DNA from: an uncultured Clostridia bacterium
GTDB taxonomy: Bacteria > Bacillota > Clostridia > Christensenellales > Pumilibacteraceae
Length of the DNA stretch: 64,000 nucleotides
Reading direction: 5' to 3'
NCBI GenBank assembly: GCA_947175195.1
Contig: CAMWLQ010000002.1
Location: 1 to 64,000 of the forward strand
Shown here in pieces: positions 28,672 through 39,132 of the stretch. The notes under the pieces were generated by a model, which saw only the letters and a program-made list of their open reading frames with translations, did not search any database and was not told the origin of the DNA. Position 1 is the stretch's first letter; each line of letters starts with the position of its first letter. The translations under genes and the position numbers were made by a program.

Positions 28672-28938
28672 ATGAAACACATTCCACAGCGTAGCTGTAT
28701 AGTATGCAGGGAGAGCAAAGACAAATCGGAACTGCTGCGCGTAGTCAAGCGCCCCGACGGATCGGTCGTGATAGACCGCACGGGAAAAGAATCGGGTAGA
28801 GGCGCATATGTGTGTAGAACAGGCGACTGCATGGCTGCGGCGATAAAAAAGCGGCTACTCAACCGCGCATTCAAGCAGCAACTGGATAATACGGTATACG
28901 ATGCTCTTGCCGCCGCAATGGAAGACGATGGAAAATAA
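28672..28938 (+). CDS. ylxR: YlxR family RNA-binding protein
   Basis: IPQRSCIVCRESKDKSELLRVVKRPDGSVVIDRTGKESGRGAYVCR. Confidence 0.93.
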   Translation: MKHIPQRSCIVCRESKDKSELLRVVKRPDGSVVIDRTGKESGRGAYVCRTGDCMAAAIKKRLLNRAFKQQLDNTVYDALAAAMEDDGK

Positions 28939-29257
28939 CAACGATAAATTTGTTACAATGATAGGCTTTGCCCGCCGTTCGGGCAAAATTGTTTACGGCT
29001 TGGACAGCCTTAAACACGCAAAAAACATCAAGCTTTTGGCGGTGAGCGACACGGCGTCGGACAATCTTGTTCGCAACATGGAGCGGCTCGCCGACATCAA
29101 CGAAATCCCTATAGTCTATGCGGTCGGTCTTGAACGGACGGTAGGCAACAATGTAAAGGCGCTCGGACTTGTCGACGGCAATATGGCAAAAGCGATTGTC
29201 GAGTATATAGGCAACGGTGCGACGCAATACACAATCAAGTACGGTAAACGGAGGTAA
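28928..29257 (+). CDS. L7Ae/L30e family ribosomal-like protein (YlxQ)
   Basis: MIGFARRSGKIVYGLDSLKHAKNIKLLAVSDTASDN; between ylxR and infB. Confidence 0.85.
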   Translation: MENNNDKFVTMIGFARRSGKIVYGLDSLKHAKNIKLLAVSDTASDNLVRNMERLADINEIPIVYAVGLERTVGNNVKALGLVDGNMAKAIVEYIGNGATQYTIKYGKRR

Positions 29258-29262
29258 TGCTT

Positions 29263-31833
29263 ATGGACAATGCCACCACAAACAATGTAAATAACAATGA
29301 GGACGTAGCGAAGAATGCAAAGCGTCTATTTGCGCTTGTAGAATCCACCGAATTGCAAGACTGTCTTAAGCGATTAGTCGAAACGAAACGGCGCGTGGAT
29401 AAGCTGTTTGCTACCGAGCGCGCCAAATTGTCCGAACTTACAGCCGAGCGTGTAAGGCAGGAGCAAGAGGCTGAGGAGCGCAGGCTTTCGGCTGAACGTG
29501 AGGCTGAGCGCGTAATAGCCGAATCGGAAAACAAAACGCCCGAGCCCGCTCAAGTCGATGAGACGAGCAAAAGCGAGCCCGTTTCGGTTTCGAACGAAAA
29601 GGACACGCCGCAGCCGAGTGCTCAGGCGGGTCAAACAAGCGCTGCGCCGACCGAGCAACAGCCCGATGCGTCGAGCGGTACTCGCACGGCTATACCCAGT
29701 TATATTCGCGGCGTTATCAAGCATATTCCGCGTCCTGCGCCCGAAAGAGCGCCGCGTGGCGATAATAAGCCCGGTACTCGTCCTTCCGCACCTCAGCGCG
29801 ATCGTAACGGCGCACCGCATTCCGCGGCACAGCGACCCGCAAGCGGCGGCACGCCGCGTCCCTCGGTCATTAAGTTCGAGCCGCCCGCAGCACAGCGCAA
29901 CAAGCGTGACGTGGCGGGCAAAAAGACTGCGGTTAAGCCCGAGGATAAACGGCAAATGAATAAGCGCACGCTCATTCGCAAGGGCTATATTCAAGAGAAT
30001 ATGGACGAAGAGCGCATGGGTACGCGCAAGCTCAAAAACAAAAAGGTCAACAAGGTTGTGCCTTTTGCGCCTATCAAGATAGAAAAAGCGGTAATCACTA
30101 CCGAAAACCTTACGGTCAAAATTTTGTCCGAAAAGATAGGCAAAACCGCGCAGGAAATTATAAAACAGCTTATGGAATTGGGCATAATGACCAATATCAA
30201 TTCCGTTGTCGACTTTGCCACAATGCAGCTTGTAGCCGACGCATTGGGTGTAAGTATCGAGCTTAAGCTGGAAAAAACCAAGGAAGAAGAGCTTTTGGAA
30301 TTGCATTCCGAGCCCGACGCCGAAGAGGATTTGGTCAAGCGCCCGCCTATAATCACGGTTATGGGTCACGTCGACCACGGCAAAACCTCGCTGTTGGACG
30401 CTATTCGCAAGACGTCCGTTGTAAGCGGCGAGGCGGGTGGTATAACCCAGCATATAGGTGCGTACTCGGTTGACCTTAACGGCGAAAAGATAACGTTCCT
30501 CGATACGCCCGGACACGAGGCGTTTACCGAAATGCGCAGGCGCGGCGCCAAAGTGACCGATATAGCGGTGCTTATCGTCGCGGCTGACGACGGCGTAATG
30601 CCGCAAACCGTGGAGGCTATTAAGCACGCCAAAGAGGCGGACGTACCCATTGTTGTTGCAATCAATAAGATTGACAAGCCGGGGGCTAATATCGAAAAGA
30701 TCAAGGAACAGCTTGCCGAAAAAGAACTTATTTGCGAGGAGTGGGGCGGCAACGTGTCGATGATACCCATTTCCGCCAAGCAAAACAAGGGCATAGACAA
30801 GCTGCTCGAAAACATTATTTTGCAAGCTGAAGTGCTGGAGCTGCGTGCCAATCCCAAACGCAGTGCGCGCGGTTGCGTTATAGAATCGCGGCTGGACAAA
30901 GGCAGAGGTCCTATTGCCACCGTCATCATTCAAAACGGAACGCTTAAAGTGGGCGATTACGTTGTTTCGGGCACTACGTACGGTAGAGTGCGGTCGTTAA
31001 TCGACGACAAGGGCAAGGTTATCAAATCCGCCGGTCCGTCCATGCCCGTGGCTGTTTACGGCTTGGAAAAAGTGCCGTCGGCTGGCGATCCGATAGCCGT
31101 TGTCGAAAACGAAAAGATGGCGCGGCAGGTTATTGAGGAACGCTCGGTCAGGCTCAAAAACGAAATGCTTGCCGACGTGCCGCAAGCTAATCTCGACGTG
31201 TTCAGCGATTTGGAAAGCAAGACTGCCAAAGAACTCAAGCTTGTTATCAAGGCGGACGTTCAAGGCTCGAGCGAGGCGTTAAAAGAGGCGCTTACCAATC
31301 TTTCCAACGACGAGGTAACCGTAACTGTTGTAAAAACAGGTGTCGGCGCTATCAATCAGTCCGATATTATGATGGCTGAGGTTTCGCACGCAAGCATTGT
31401 CGGCTTTAACATCAAGCCCGACAACGACGCAAAGACGGCTGCGGAGCGTGCAGGAATAGAAATCAAGCTGTTCAGCATTATTTACGAGGCTATGGACTAT
31501 ATTCAGTCCAAAATCGACGATATGCTTGCGCCCAAGTTTGTCGAGCGCGTCACGGGCAAAGCCATTGTTCGCGCAATGTTCAAGGTGTCGGGCGTCGGCT
31601 TGGTAGGCGGCAGCTACGTTCAGTCGGGTAAGATTGTGCGTAACGGCAAGGCTCGCCTTTACCGCGGAGGTAAGCTCATTCATGACGGCAATATCGTCGG
31701 CTTAAAGCGGTTTAAGGACGACGCCAAGGAGGTCACAATCGGACTTGAATGCGGTATTGCGATTGCCGATTGCACTGAGTACTTGGAAGACGATATAATC
31801 GAATGCTACGTTGTGGAGAAGGAGAGTAAGTGA
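29263..31833 (+). CDS. infB: Translation initiation factor IF-2
   Basis: PPIITVMGHVDHGKTSLLDAIRKTSV...AGGITQHIGAY...FLDTPGHEAFTEMRRRGA; start ATG 29263 has better SD spacing than 29257. Confidence 0.97.
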   Translation: MDNATTNNVNNNEDVAKNAKRLFALVESTELQDCLKRLVETKRRVDKLFATERAKLSELTAERVRQEQEAEERRLSAEREAERVIAESENKTPEPAQVDETSKSEPVSVSNEKDTPQPSAQAGQTSAAPTEQQPDASSGTRTAIPSYIRGVIKHIPRPAPERAPRGDNKPGTRPSAPQRDRNGAPHSAAQRPASGGTPRPSVIKFEPPAAQRNKRDVAGKKTAVKPEDKRQMNKRTLIRKGYIQENMDEERMGTRKLKNKKVNKVVPFAPIKIEKAVITTENLTVKILSEKIGKTAQEIIKQLMELGIMTNINSVVDFATMQLVADALGVSIELKLEKTKEEELLELHSEPDAEEDLVKRPPIITVMGHVDHGKTSLLDAIRKTSVVSGEAGGITQHIGAYSVDLNGEKITFLDTPGHEAFTEMRRRGAKVTDIAVLIVAADDGVMPQTVEAIKHAKEADVPIVVAINKIDKPGANIEKIKEQLAEKELICEEWGGNVSMIPISAKQNKGIDKLLENIILQAEVLELRANPKRSARGCVIESRLDKGRGPIATVIIQNGTLKVGDYVVSGTTYGRVRSLIDDKGKVIKSAGPSMPVAVYGLEKVPSAGDPIAVVENEKMARQVIEERSVRLKNEMLADVPQANLDVFSDLESKTAKELKLVIKADVQGSSEALKEALTNLSNDEVTVTVVKTGVGAINQSDIMMAEVSHASIVGFNIKPDNDAKTAAERAGIEIKLFSIIYEAMDYIQSKIDDMLAPKFVERVTGKAIVRAMFKVSGVGLVGGSYVQSGKIVRNGKARLYRGGKLIHDGNIVGLKRFKDDAKEVTIGLECGIAIADCTEYLEDDIIECYVVEKESK

Positions 31834-32192
31834 GGGGCAACAACGGAACAAGCCATAGGTCGGAGCGCATTGCGAGTATGATACGGCGCGACGTATCGGT
31901 CATTGTAGATTCATTGTCCGATCCGCGTGTGCACGGCGTTACCGTGCTGGACGTGGAAATGTCGCGCGATCTCAGGTACGCTACCGTGTTTGTAACGGTG
32001 GACGGCAACGACAATTCCGTCGTAAAAGCATTAAACGGATGTGCCGGATATATTCGCCACGTACTTGCCGAGGAAAACAGTGAAATGCGCGGTGTCCCGC
32101 AGCTTAAGTTTGTGCTGGATAAAACGCAGGGCTATTACGAGCGCATAGAACAAGTTATTAAGGAAATTCACGATGACAGCAACGACGAGTGA
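31830..32192 (+). CDS. rbfA: Ribosome-binding factor A
   Basis: RSERIASMIRRDVSVIVDSLSDPRVHGVTVLDVEMSRDLRYATVFVTV. Confidence 0.95.
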   Translation: MRGNNGTSHRSERIASMIRRDVSVIVDSLSDPRVHGVTVLDVEMSRDLRYATVFVTVDGNDNSVVKALNGCAGYIRHVLAEENSEMRGVPQLKFVLDKTQGYYERIEQVIKEIHDDSNDE

Positions 32193-33144
32193 AATACTCA
32201 ATGCCATTAACGCCGCCAACACCGTTTTGGTTGTCGGACATGTTCGTCCCGACGGCGATTGTGTGGGTGCGGCGCTCTGTATGCGGCATATTTGCGAAAA
32301 GCTGGGAAAGTCGGCTGACGCGGCTTGCGACGGCGATAAACCCGCGGCGTATGCGTTCTTGCCCGAATATGAGTATTTTTGTGCGCCGCGCTACAAAAAG
32401 TACGATCTTTTTATAGCGGTTGACTGTGCGACGGAAAACCGTTTGGGCGAGTATAGGGCGTTGCTTGCGAGTGCAAAAAACAGCATAAATATCGATCATC
32501 ATTGCACCAACACCGAGTACGGCAATATAAATCATGTAATACCGACTGCGTCCAGTACATGCCATATACTTTTTGAATTGTTTAAAGACGTTGACGGGCT
32601 TTTGGACAATGCGGTTGCGTCCATGCTGTATACGGGGCTTTCCACCGATACGGGGCATTTTATGCACAGCAACACCACTGCCGAGGTTTTTAGCACGGCG
32701 GCGGCGCTGTGCGAGTTCGGCATAGATATTGCGCGGCTCAATCACGATTTGTATTGTAACAACGGATTCAACAAAATCAAACTTACATCGCGCGCGCTCG
32801 GCGGAATCGTGCTTTACGAGTCGGGCAAAATCGCGTTGATGAATATTTCGTTAAAGGACTTACAGGACTGCGGCTGCACGTCGGAGGACACGGAAGGACT
32901 GATAGATCACGCGTCGAGCATCTCCGGTGTGAAGATAGCTATATCGATGTGCGAACAGCCTGGCGCGGTTTTTCGCGTGTCTTTCAGATCGGTGTCGGCT
33001 GATGTTTCGGCAGCGGCGGCGCGATTCGGCGGTGGCGGTCACAAGCTCGCAGCGGGCTGTATTCTAACGGGCAATCGATACGACGTAATGGAAAAGGTGG
33101 TAGCTGCGGCGACCGCAGCATTGAACAGTGAACGGACTGATTAA
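32173..33144 (+). CDS. DHH family phosphoesterase (NrnA-like)
   Basis: VGHVRPDGDCVGAALCM, IAVDCATENRLG, NIDHHCTNTEYG, YTGLSTDTGHF, GGGGHKLAAG. Confidence 0.93.
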   Translation: MTATTSEILNAINAANTVLVVGHVRPDGDCVGAALCMRHICEKLGKSADAACDGDKPAAYAFLPEYEYFCAPRYKKYDLFIAVDCATENRLGEYRALLASAKNSINIDHHCTNTEYGNINHVIPTASSTCHILFELFKDVDGLLDNAVASMLYTGLSTDTGHFMHSNTTAEVFSTAAALCEFGIDIARLNHDLYCNNGFNKIKLTSRALGGIVLYESGKIALMNISLKDLQDCGCTSEDTEGLIDHASSISGVKIAISMCEQPGAVFRVSFRSVSADVSAAAARFGGGGHKLAAGCILTGNRYDVMEKVVAAATAALNSERTD

Positions 33145-33979
33145 TCTTTACAAGCCGACGGGCATGTCGTCGGCACAAGCCGTATCGCGAGTAAAGCGCA
33201 TACTGGGCGAAAAGACGGTGGGACATATGGGTACGCTCGATCCTATGGCGGAGGGTGTGCTTGTAATAGGCGTGGGTAAATCCGCGCGGCTTTTCGACTA
33301 CATTTCGGGACGGAAAAAGACGTACATAGCCAAATATAAATTCGGCTATACAACCGACACGCTGGACGCGCTTGGCGAAGTTACTGAAACAACGTCGGAC
33401 ATACCGTCGGTGGATGCGGTGCTACACGCCATGCAATCGCTTGTGGGCGAGATAGACCAAATTCCACCCGTTTACAGTGCAAAGCATGTGGACGGCAAGC
33501 GCGCATACGCATTGGCGCGTGACGGCAAAAGCGTAGAGCTCAAGCCCGTTCGTGTGAGCATATACAACACCGAACTGATATGCCAGCCGAGAATGGACGA
33601 AATGGTGTTTTCGATAACATGTTCGGCGGGTACGTATATTCGCGCCATTTGCCGCGACGTAGGCAAAATGTGCGGATCGCTTGCAACGCTCACATATTTG
33701 CAGCGCACAAAGTCGGGCTGTTTCGACGTCAAGGACAGCGTCAAGCTTGACGAGCTGGAGCGAGTAAAGGAAAAGGCGCTTATACCGCCGCAAGACGTTT
33801 TGGATATGCCGGTACACAATGTGGATGCCGAATTGTACGATGACATGGTGCACGGCAGAAAATTAAAGTGCGACATCGATTGCGATAGCTTAATATACTG
33901 TAACGGACAATTTTTCGGGATAGGCTGTGCGGTGGACGGCATACTCAAAATCAAGACTTATCTACGTGACGATAACTAA
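33128..33979 (+). CDS. truB: tRNA pseudouridine(55) synthase TruB
   Basis: LINLYKPTGMSSAQAVSRVKRILGEKTVGHMGTLDPMAEGVL...CSAGTYIRAICRDVG. Confidence 0.96.
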   Translation: MNGLINLYKPTGMSSAQAVSRVKRILGEKTVGHMGTLDPMAEGVLVIGVGKSARLFDYISGRKKTYIAKYKFGYTTDTLDALGEVTETTSDIPSVDAVLHAMQSLVGEIDQIPPVYSAKHVDGKRAYALARDGKSVELKPVRVSIYNTELICQPRMDEMVFSITCSAGTYIRAICRDVGKMCGSLATLTYLQRTKSGCFDVKDSVKLDELERVKEKALIPPQDVLDMPVHNVDAELYDDMVHGRKLKCDIDCDSLIYCNGQFFGIGCAVDGILKIKTYLRDDN

Positions 33980-33990
33980 CGGGAGGGATT

Positions 33991-34866
33991 ATGAAAGAAC
34001 TCGGTTTGGAAGAGGCGTGCATTGCGCTCGGTTATTTCGACAGCGTGCATTTGGGACACAGGAGTTTGATAGACGCGACGCGAGCATACGCCAAGGAGCA
34101 TAATATTGTTTCGTGCGTGGCTACGTTTTGCAATAATGCGTACAAGCTGTTCAATTCGCAAGATAAGCAGGTTTATACATATGTCGAGCGTTGCGATTTG
34201 CTTAAGGATATGTGCGATTACGTTTTGCCTATGCGGTTTGACACAAGGCTGAAAAACCACAGTGCCGAAGATTTTTTGCACAACCTCTTTGCTCGCCATA
34301 ACGTTAAAGCGGTAGTGTGCGGATATGATTATCTTTTCGGCGCGGGCGCAAAGGGCGACGCTGCTTTCTTAAAGGAATACAGCGCGGCGCATGGTGTGGA
34401 CTGCATAATCATGCCGCAGTACGAGCTGGACGGTATGCGCGTATCCACAACCAAGGTTAAGTCGCTTTTGTCATCGGGCAAGATAGAGCAAGCCAATGCT
34501 ATGTTGGGCGAGCCTTTTATGCTTAGCGGCAAGGTCGTACACGGCAGGGGCGCGGGTAGAATGTTCGATATTCCCACTGCAAATATCAAATATCCGAGCA
34601 GTAAGCTGTTGCCTAAGGCGGGCGTATACGGCACTGTGTGTGAGATTGACGGCGTTAAGTATTACGGTGCGACCAATGTGGGCGCGCGTCCTACGTTCGG
34701 GCTGTCAAAGCTCGCCGTGGAAACGATGCTTGCGGACTTTAACGACAATATTTACGATAAGGACGTCAAAATTTATTTTCACAAGCACTTGCGCGGCGTA
34801 AAGCGGTTTGAAACGCCTGCGCAGCTTTCCAAACAAGTGCACAAGGATATGGAGTGGTACAAATGA
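33991..34866 (+). CDS. ribF: Bifunctional riboflavin kinase / FAD synthetase
   Basis: CIALGYFDSVHLGHRSLI...VVCGYDYLFGAGAKGD...GKVVHGRGAGRMFDIPTANI...GVYGTVCEIDG. Confidence 0.94.
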   Translation: MKELGLEEACIALGYFDSVHLGHRSLIDATRAYAKEHNIVSCVATFCNNAYKLFNSQDKQVYTYVERCDLLKDMCDYVLPMRFDTRLKNHSAEDFLHNLFARHNVKAVVCGYDYLFGAGAKGDAAFLKEYSAAHGVDCIIMPQYELDGMRVSTTKVKSLLSSGKIEQANAMLGEPFMLSGKVVHGRGAGRMFDIPTANIKYPSSKLLPKAGVYGTVCEIDGVKYYGATNVGARPTFGLSKLAVETMLADFNDNIYDKDVKIYFHKHLRGVKRFETPAQLSKQVHKDMEWYK

Positions 34867-35705
34867 TCAGGATAGGACCGTCGGGCAACAGCGATTCGTT
34901 TTACGCGTCGGGCAGGAAACACACTTACCAGGAAGGCGAGTTTTTGCACGCGCTTGGACTGAACGCATTTGAATATTCGTTTGGGCGTGGCGTGTCCATG
35001 TCGGACGAAACTGCCGAAAAAATAAAAACGGAATTAGGCAAGTACGACATTGCAATAAGCGTGCATGCGCCGTATTATACTAACTTTGCCAATCCCGATC
35101 CCGAAATGATTGCCAAATCGATAGGCTACATTATACAGTCGATTAACGCCTGCCACAAGCTGGGCGGGGAACGCGTGGTTTTTCATCCCGCAGCGTGCGG
35201 AAAGGCGACGCGCGCCGAGGCTGTGGCGGCAACGGCACGCAATTTTGCTTTGCTTGCTGACAAGTGCAGTGAAATAGCTTTCCCGTTCAAGCTGTGTGCG
35301 GAAACAATGGGCAAGCTCAACCAAATAGGCACGGTAGAGGAGATTGTAGATTTTTGTCTTATAGACGATATGTTCTATCCGTGTTTCGACTTTGGACATA
35401 TCAATTCATATATGCGCGGCGGACTTAAAACAAAGGACGATTATAGGCGCATATTGGACTACACGATTGACAAGCTCGGATTTGAAAAGGCGTCGCAAAT
35501 GCACGTGCATTTTTCCAAGATAATGTACGGCGACAAGGGCGAGATAAAGCACTTGACCTTTGAGGATACTAAGTACGGACCGGAATACGCGCCGCTTGCC
35601 GAATTGTTTGACGAATATAAAATGTCGCCGTATATAGTTTGCGAGTCAAACGGCACAATGTCGGACGACGCACTTATAATGAAAAATTTGCACAAAAACG
35701 CTTAA
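34863..35705 (+). CDS. AP endonuclease family 2 / xylose isomerase-like TIM barrel (endonuclease IV-like)
   Basis: MIRIGPSGNSDSFYASGRKHT...ISVHAPYYTNFANPDPEMIAKSI...GGERVVFHPAACGKAT...CAETMGKLNQIGTVEEIVDFC...PCFDFGHINS. Confidence 0.8.
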   Translation: MIRIGPSGNSDSFYASGRKHTYQEGEFLHALGLNAFEYSFGRGVSMSDETAEKIKTELGKYDIAISVHAPYYTNFANPDPEMIAKSIGYIIQSINACHKLGGERVVFHPAACGKATRAEAVAATARNFALLADKCSEIAFPFKLCAETMGKLNQIGTVEEIVDFCLIDDMFYPCFDFGHINSYMRGGLKTKDDYRRILDYTIDKLGFEKASQMHVHFSKIMYGDKGEIKHLTFEDTKYGPEYAPLAELFDEYKMSPYIVCESNGTMSDDALIMKNLHKNA

Positions 35706-35730
35706 CAAATGGTACAATATGTGGTATAAT
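35702..35730 (+). promoter_or_regulatory. Sigma-A promoter of the aminopeptidase gene
   Basis: TTAACA-N17-TATAAT overlapping the upstream stop codon. Confidence 0.7.
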
Positions 35731-35756
35731 GACCAAAGGGAGTTAAGATAGGTAGT

Positions 35757-36809
35757 ATGATTACATCGGACTTGTTTGAAAATAATCCCAAAATCGACGC
35801 GTTTGTGGTCACGGATGAATCCAACCGTTACTACTTTACGAAAATGGAAACCTCGTTCGGCGCGGTTATTTTGTCGCCCGCACACAACGTGTTTATAACC
35901 GATTTTCGTTACGAATCGGAGGCGCGTGAAAAGGTTGTCGATTTCGAAATCGTCATAACCACGTATTCGGAATTTTACGCCAAAATAGCCGAAGTGCTTT
36001 CTTCGATAGGCGCAAAGACGGTGGGCTACGGCGAAAAAATGTACATAGACGAGTACAACAGCTTTAAGACCGCGCTTGCGGGATTTAAGCTTAAACCCGC
36101 GGAAAGCATTATCGAGGCAAAGCGCGCCGTCAAAACGGAAGAAGAAATTTCCATCATAAAGACCGCTCAGCAAATTGCGGAAACAGCGCTTAAGCGCGCA
36201 ATATCCCGCGCCAAGGCAGGCATTACCGAACGCGAGCTTATGGCGGAAATTAATTACGAAATGATTATTGCGGGCGCCGATAAGTATTCGTTTGAAACTA
36301 TTGTCGCATTCGGCGCAAACACCGCGCAGCCGCACCACCATCCGTCGGACAAAAAGCTGGAAAAGAACGAGCTTATTTTGGTCGATATGGGCGCTAAGTA
36401 TCGCGGCTATTGCTCGGATATGACGCGCACGTTTTGCTTAGGCAATGCGGGCACCAAGCTCACCGAGGTGTACGGCATCGTTAAAGAGGCGCAAGAATAC
36501 GCCATCAAGAACATTAAAGCCGGCATGACATGCAACGACGCGGACGCGCTGGCAAGAGAGTATATAATGTCCAACGGCTACGGCGAAAATTTCGGACACT
36601 CGTTTGGTCACGGCGTGGGCGTGGATATACACGAGGCGCCGCGTGTAGGCGCAAACAGCCAAACCGTTTTGCAGCCCAATATGATAATCACGGCTGAGCC
36701 GGGGATTTATCTTGCGGGACTTGGCGGCGTGCGCATAGAGGATATGCTTGTTGTCAAAGAGGACGGCGTTGTGAATTTGACCACTTACGACAAAAAACTC
36801 AATATTTAA
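35757..36809 (+). CDS. M24 family Xaa-Pro peptidase
   Basis: LVDMGAKYRGYCSDMTRTF, FGHSFGHGVGVDIHEAPRVG, ITAEPGIYLAGLGGVRIEDML. Confidence 0.94.
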   Translation: MITSDLFENNPKIDAFVVTDESNRYYFTKMETSFGAVILSPAHNVFITDFRYESEAREKVVDFEIVITTYSEFYAKIAEVLSSIGAKTVGYGEKMYIDEYNSFKTALAGFKLKPAESIIEAKRAVKTEEEISIIKTAQQIAETALKRAISRAKAGITERELMAEINYEMIIAGADKYSFETIVAFGANTAQPHHHPSDKKLEKNELILVDMGAKYRGYCSDMTRTFCLGNAGTKLTEVYGIVKEAQEYAIKNIKAGMTCNDADALAREYIMSNGYGENFGHSFGHGVGVDIHEAPRVGANSQTVLQPNMIITAEPGIYLAGLGGVRIEDMLVVKEDGVVNLTTYDKKLNI

Positions 36810-36866
36810 TCAGTCAATAATTGCTTTAAGCAAAACAAATAAAAAATTATTCCGAGGAGGATTTTT

Positions 36867-37427
36867 ATGGTATCGGCAGGAGATTTCCGCAAAGGCACAA
36901 CATTCGAAATGGAGGGTAAGGTTTATACCGTCGTCGAATTTCAGCACGTAAAACCGGGCAAGGGTTCGGCGTTTGTACGCACCAAAATCAAAAACGTAAT
37001 TACGGGACAAGTCCTTGAAAACACGTTCAACCCCTCGGATAAGTACGAGGAGGCGCATATCGATAGGCGCGAGTACCAGTATTCGTACACCGACGGCGAT
37101 TTGTACTACTTTATGGATACCGAAACGTATGACACGTTGCCGCTCAACCATGATTTGTGCGAGGACGCCTTGCGCTTTATCAAGGAAGAAATGACCGTCA
37201 CGATTTCGTCGTATAAGGGTGCGCCGTTTGCAGTAGAGCCGCCCAACTTTGTCGAGCTTGTAATTGCCGACACCGAAGGCGGTATTCAGGGCGACACCAG
37301 CAAGCCCGGCAACAAGCCCGCTACTCTTGAAACAGGCTTTGTTATCGGCGTACCGCTGTTCGTCAATATCGGCGACAAGATTCGCGTAGACACCCGCACG
37401 GGAACGTATATGGAACGTGTAAAGTAA
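36867..37427 (+). CDS. efp: Elongation factor P
   Basis: [57 protein letters not shown]. Confidence 0.97.
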   Translation: MVSAGDFRKGTTFEMEGKVYTVVEFQHVKPGKGSAFVRTKIKNVITGQVLENTFNPSDKYEEAHIDRREYQYSYTDGDLYYFMDTETYDTLPLNHDLCEDALRFIKEEMTVTISSYKGAPFAVEPPNFVELVIADTEGGIQGDTSKPGNKPATLETGFVIGVPLFVNIGDKIRVDTRTGTYMERVK

Positions 37428-37453
37428 CAGCGCGTTATAATTTGCGACTATTA

Positions 37454-37487
37454 AAACCCGAAGTAAAAAATGTCTTCGGGTTTTTTT
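37454..37487 (+). terminator. Rho-independent terminator after efp
   Basis: AAACCCGAAG-taaaaaatgt-CTTCGGGTTT-TTTT. Confidence 0.9.
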
Positions 37488-37548
37488 GTGCCGCAAAACG
37501 CGACTTGGCATAACATAATAACGGCGCTTGTCCCATAAATATAACGGT

Positions 37549-38442
37549 ATGGAAACGCTGTATAGGCTTATTCCCGATAAGTATTCCGCCGTGATTGCCG
37601 CAAGGCTCAGTTTGCAAAGGTTGAGCGAATTGCGCATTATCAACGGCGCGCCAGTCAGAGTGTGTTATGACGGCATATATTATTTTTTGTGTCAATCGGG
37701 ATTAACCAAGGATAAGTCATGCGCGTTTACAGCGGGCGACGGGAGTGCCGAACAAATAGTTATGCGCGCTTGCTCGCACTCGCTGTTTACCGTTACCGAC
37801 ACGCTTAAGCGCGGGTATATATCGGTAGCGGGCGGAATAAGGGTAGGCGTGTGCGGCGCGGGCGTAATGCAAGGCGGCGTGCTGACAGCCGTCAAGGACT
37901 TTTATTCAGTCAATATAAGACTGCCACATGAGGTGAAGGGTTGCGCGGGCGTGCTTGCGCAAAAGCTGACTTGTAATGGGCGTATAAAAAACACGCTGAT
38001 TATTTCTCCGCCCGCGGCAGGTAAGACTACGATACTGCGCGACTTGTGCAGGCTGCTGTCGGACGGCGGGCGGTGTGTTTTACTTTGCGACGAAAAGTAC
38101 GAAATTGCCTCCGTAACGGGCGGCGTACCGTCGTTGGACGTCGGATGCTGTACGGACGTAATCAGCGGCGTGGACAAGCCTAAAGTGTTTGAAATGGGCA
38201 TTGCCAATATGAGTCCGGAAATTATTATGACCGACGAGCTGTTTGCCGCCGATTTGCCGTACGTGCGTCGCGCCTCCACATGCGGCATTGCGGTAATTGC
38301 CACTGCGCACGCGCGGAATATAGACGAGCTTAAGGCTAAACAGGAATATGCGGATATGGTAAGTCATGGCACATTCGGCAGCTATGTTGTTCTGTCGGGT
38401 CCGCCGTTGCGAACAGTCACCGTTTATGAGGAAGTGTTGTAA
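37549..38442 (+). CDS. spoIIIAA: Stage III sporulation protein AA (ATPase)
   Basis: LRIINGAPVRV...GYISVAGGIRVGVCGAGV...TLIISPPAAGKTTILRDLCR...IIMTDELFAADLPYVRRASTCGIAVIATAHARNIDEL. Confidence 0.92.
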   Translation: METLYRLIPDKYSAVIAARLSLQRLSELRIINGAPVRVCYDGIYYFLCQSGLTKDKSCAFTAGDGSAEQIVMRACSHSLFTVTDTLKRGYISVAGGIRVGVCGAGVMQGGVLTAVKDFYSVNIRLPHEVKGCAGVLAQKLTCNGRIKNTLIISPPAAGKTTILRDLCRLLSDGGRCVLLCDEKYEIASVTGGVPSLDVGCCTDVISGVDKPKVFEMGIANMSPEIIMTDELFAADLPYVRRASTCGIAVIATAHARNIDELKAKQEYADMVSHGTFGSYVVLSGPPLRTVTVYEEVL

Positions 38443-38927
38443 TGAGTACAAAGCTCTTTTTGTTGTTTTTGTGCGCGGCGGTCGGCACGTTTTGCGGGTA
38501 TATGATACTGCTGTCGTACAAAAAGAATTATTCGTACTTGGACGGCGTGTGCGGAATGATAAACGCACTCAAGCAAAACCTGTCATACAAAAAGGATTCC
38601 GTGCCAGTCGTGTTGGGTGGCTTAAAGGTGGAGAGCTCGCAGCTGCAAAAAAACATACGTGAATATATCGGTTTTACCGACGGACAGTCGGATGGGCGCG
38701 TTATCAGTCGCGGATTTTTGCCGCAGTCCACGTATGACGGCGTAAACGATTTGTTCGAGGCAATCGGAGGATCGGACGAAAGCTCGCAAAACGCGCGATT
38801 GGACGCGCTTTCACTGCGGTTTGAAAAGCTACGCGCCGAGGCGGAACGCAAGTACAAGAGTATGGGCGCTGTTGCTGTAAAGCTCGGATTTTTGATCGGG
38901 TTAGGCATTGGGATATTGGTGTTATAG
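38442..38927 (+). CDS. spoIIIAB: Stage III sporulation protein AB
   Basis: Position in spoIIIA operon; N-terminal TM, coiled region, C-terminal KLGFLIGLGIGILVL. Confidence 0.85.
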   Translation: MSTKLFLLFLCAAVGTFCGYMILLSYKKNYSYLDGVCGMINALKQNLSYKKDSVPVVLGGLKVESSQLQKNIREYIGFTDGQSDGRVISRGFLPQSTYDGVNDLFEAIGGSDESSQNARLDALSLRFEKLRAEAERKYKSMGAVAVKLGFLIGLGIGILVL

Positions 38928-38934
38928 GAGCGCT

Positions 38935-39132
38935 ATGGACATAAATATTATTTTCAAGATAGCGGCGGTCGGACTGATAACCGCGATAATAAACCAAGTA
39001 CTGAAAAAATCGGACAAGGACGAAATTGCAATGCTCGTCACGCTTGCGGGACTTGTCACGGTGCTTATCATGGTCGTGAACATGATAGGGCAATTATTCG
39101 ACACGCTCAAAACGGTTTTCGGAATGTACTGA
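38935..39132 (+). CDS. spoIIIAC: Stage III sporulation protein AC
   Basis: MDINIIFKIAAVGLITAIINQVLKKSDKDEIAMLVTLAGLVTVLIMVVNMIGQLFDTLKTVFGMY. Confidence 0.92.
   Translation: MDINIIFKIAAVGLITAIINQVLKKSDKDEIAMLVTLAGLVTVLIMVVNMIGQLFDTLKTVFGMY

Noticed and set aside
29374-30933. 519-aa minus-strand ORF opposite infB
   Set aside because: Antisense to conserved IF-2 sequence; composition typical of a shadow ORF.
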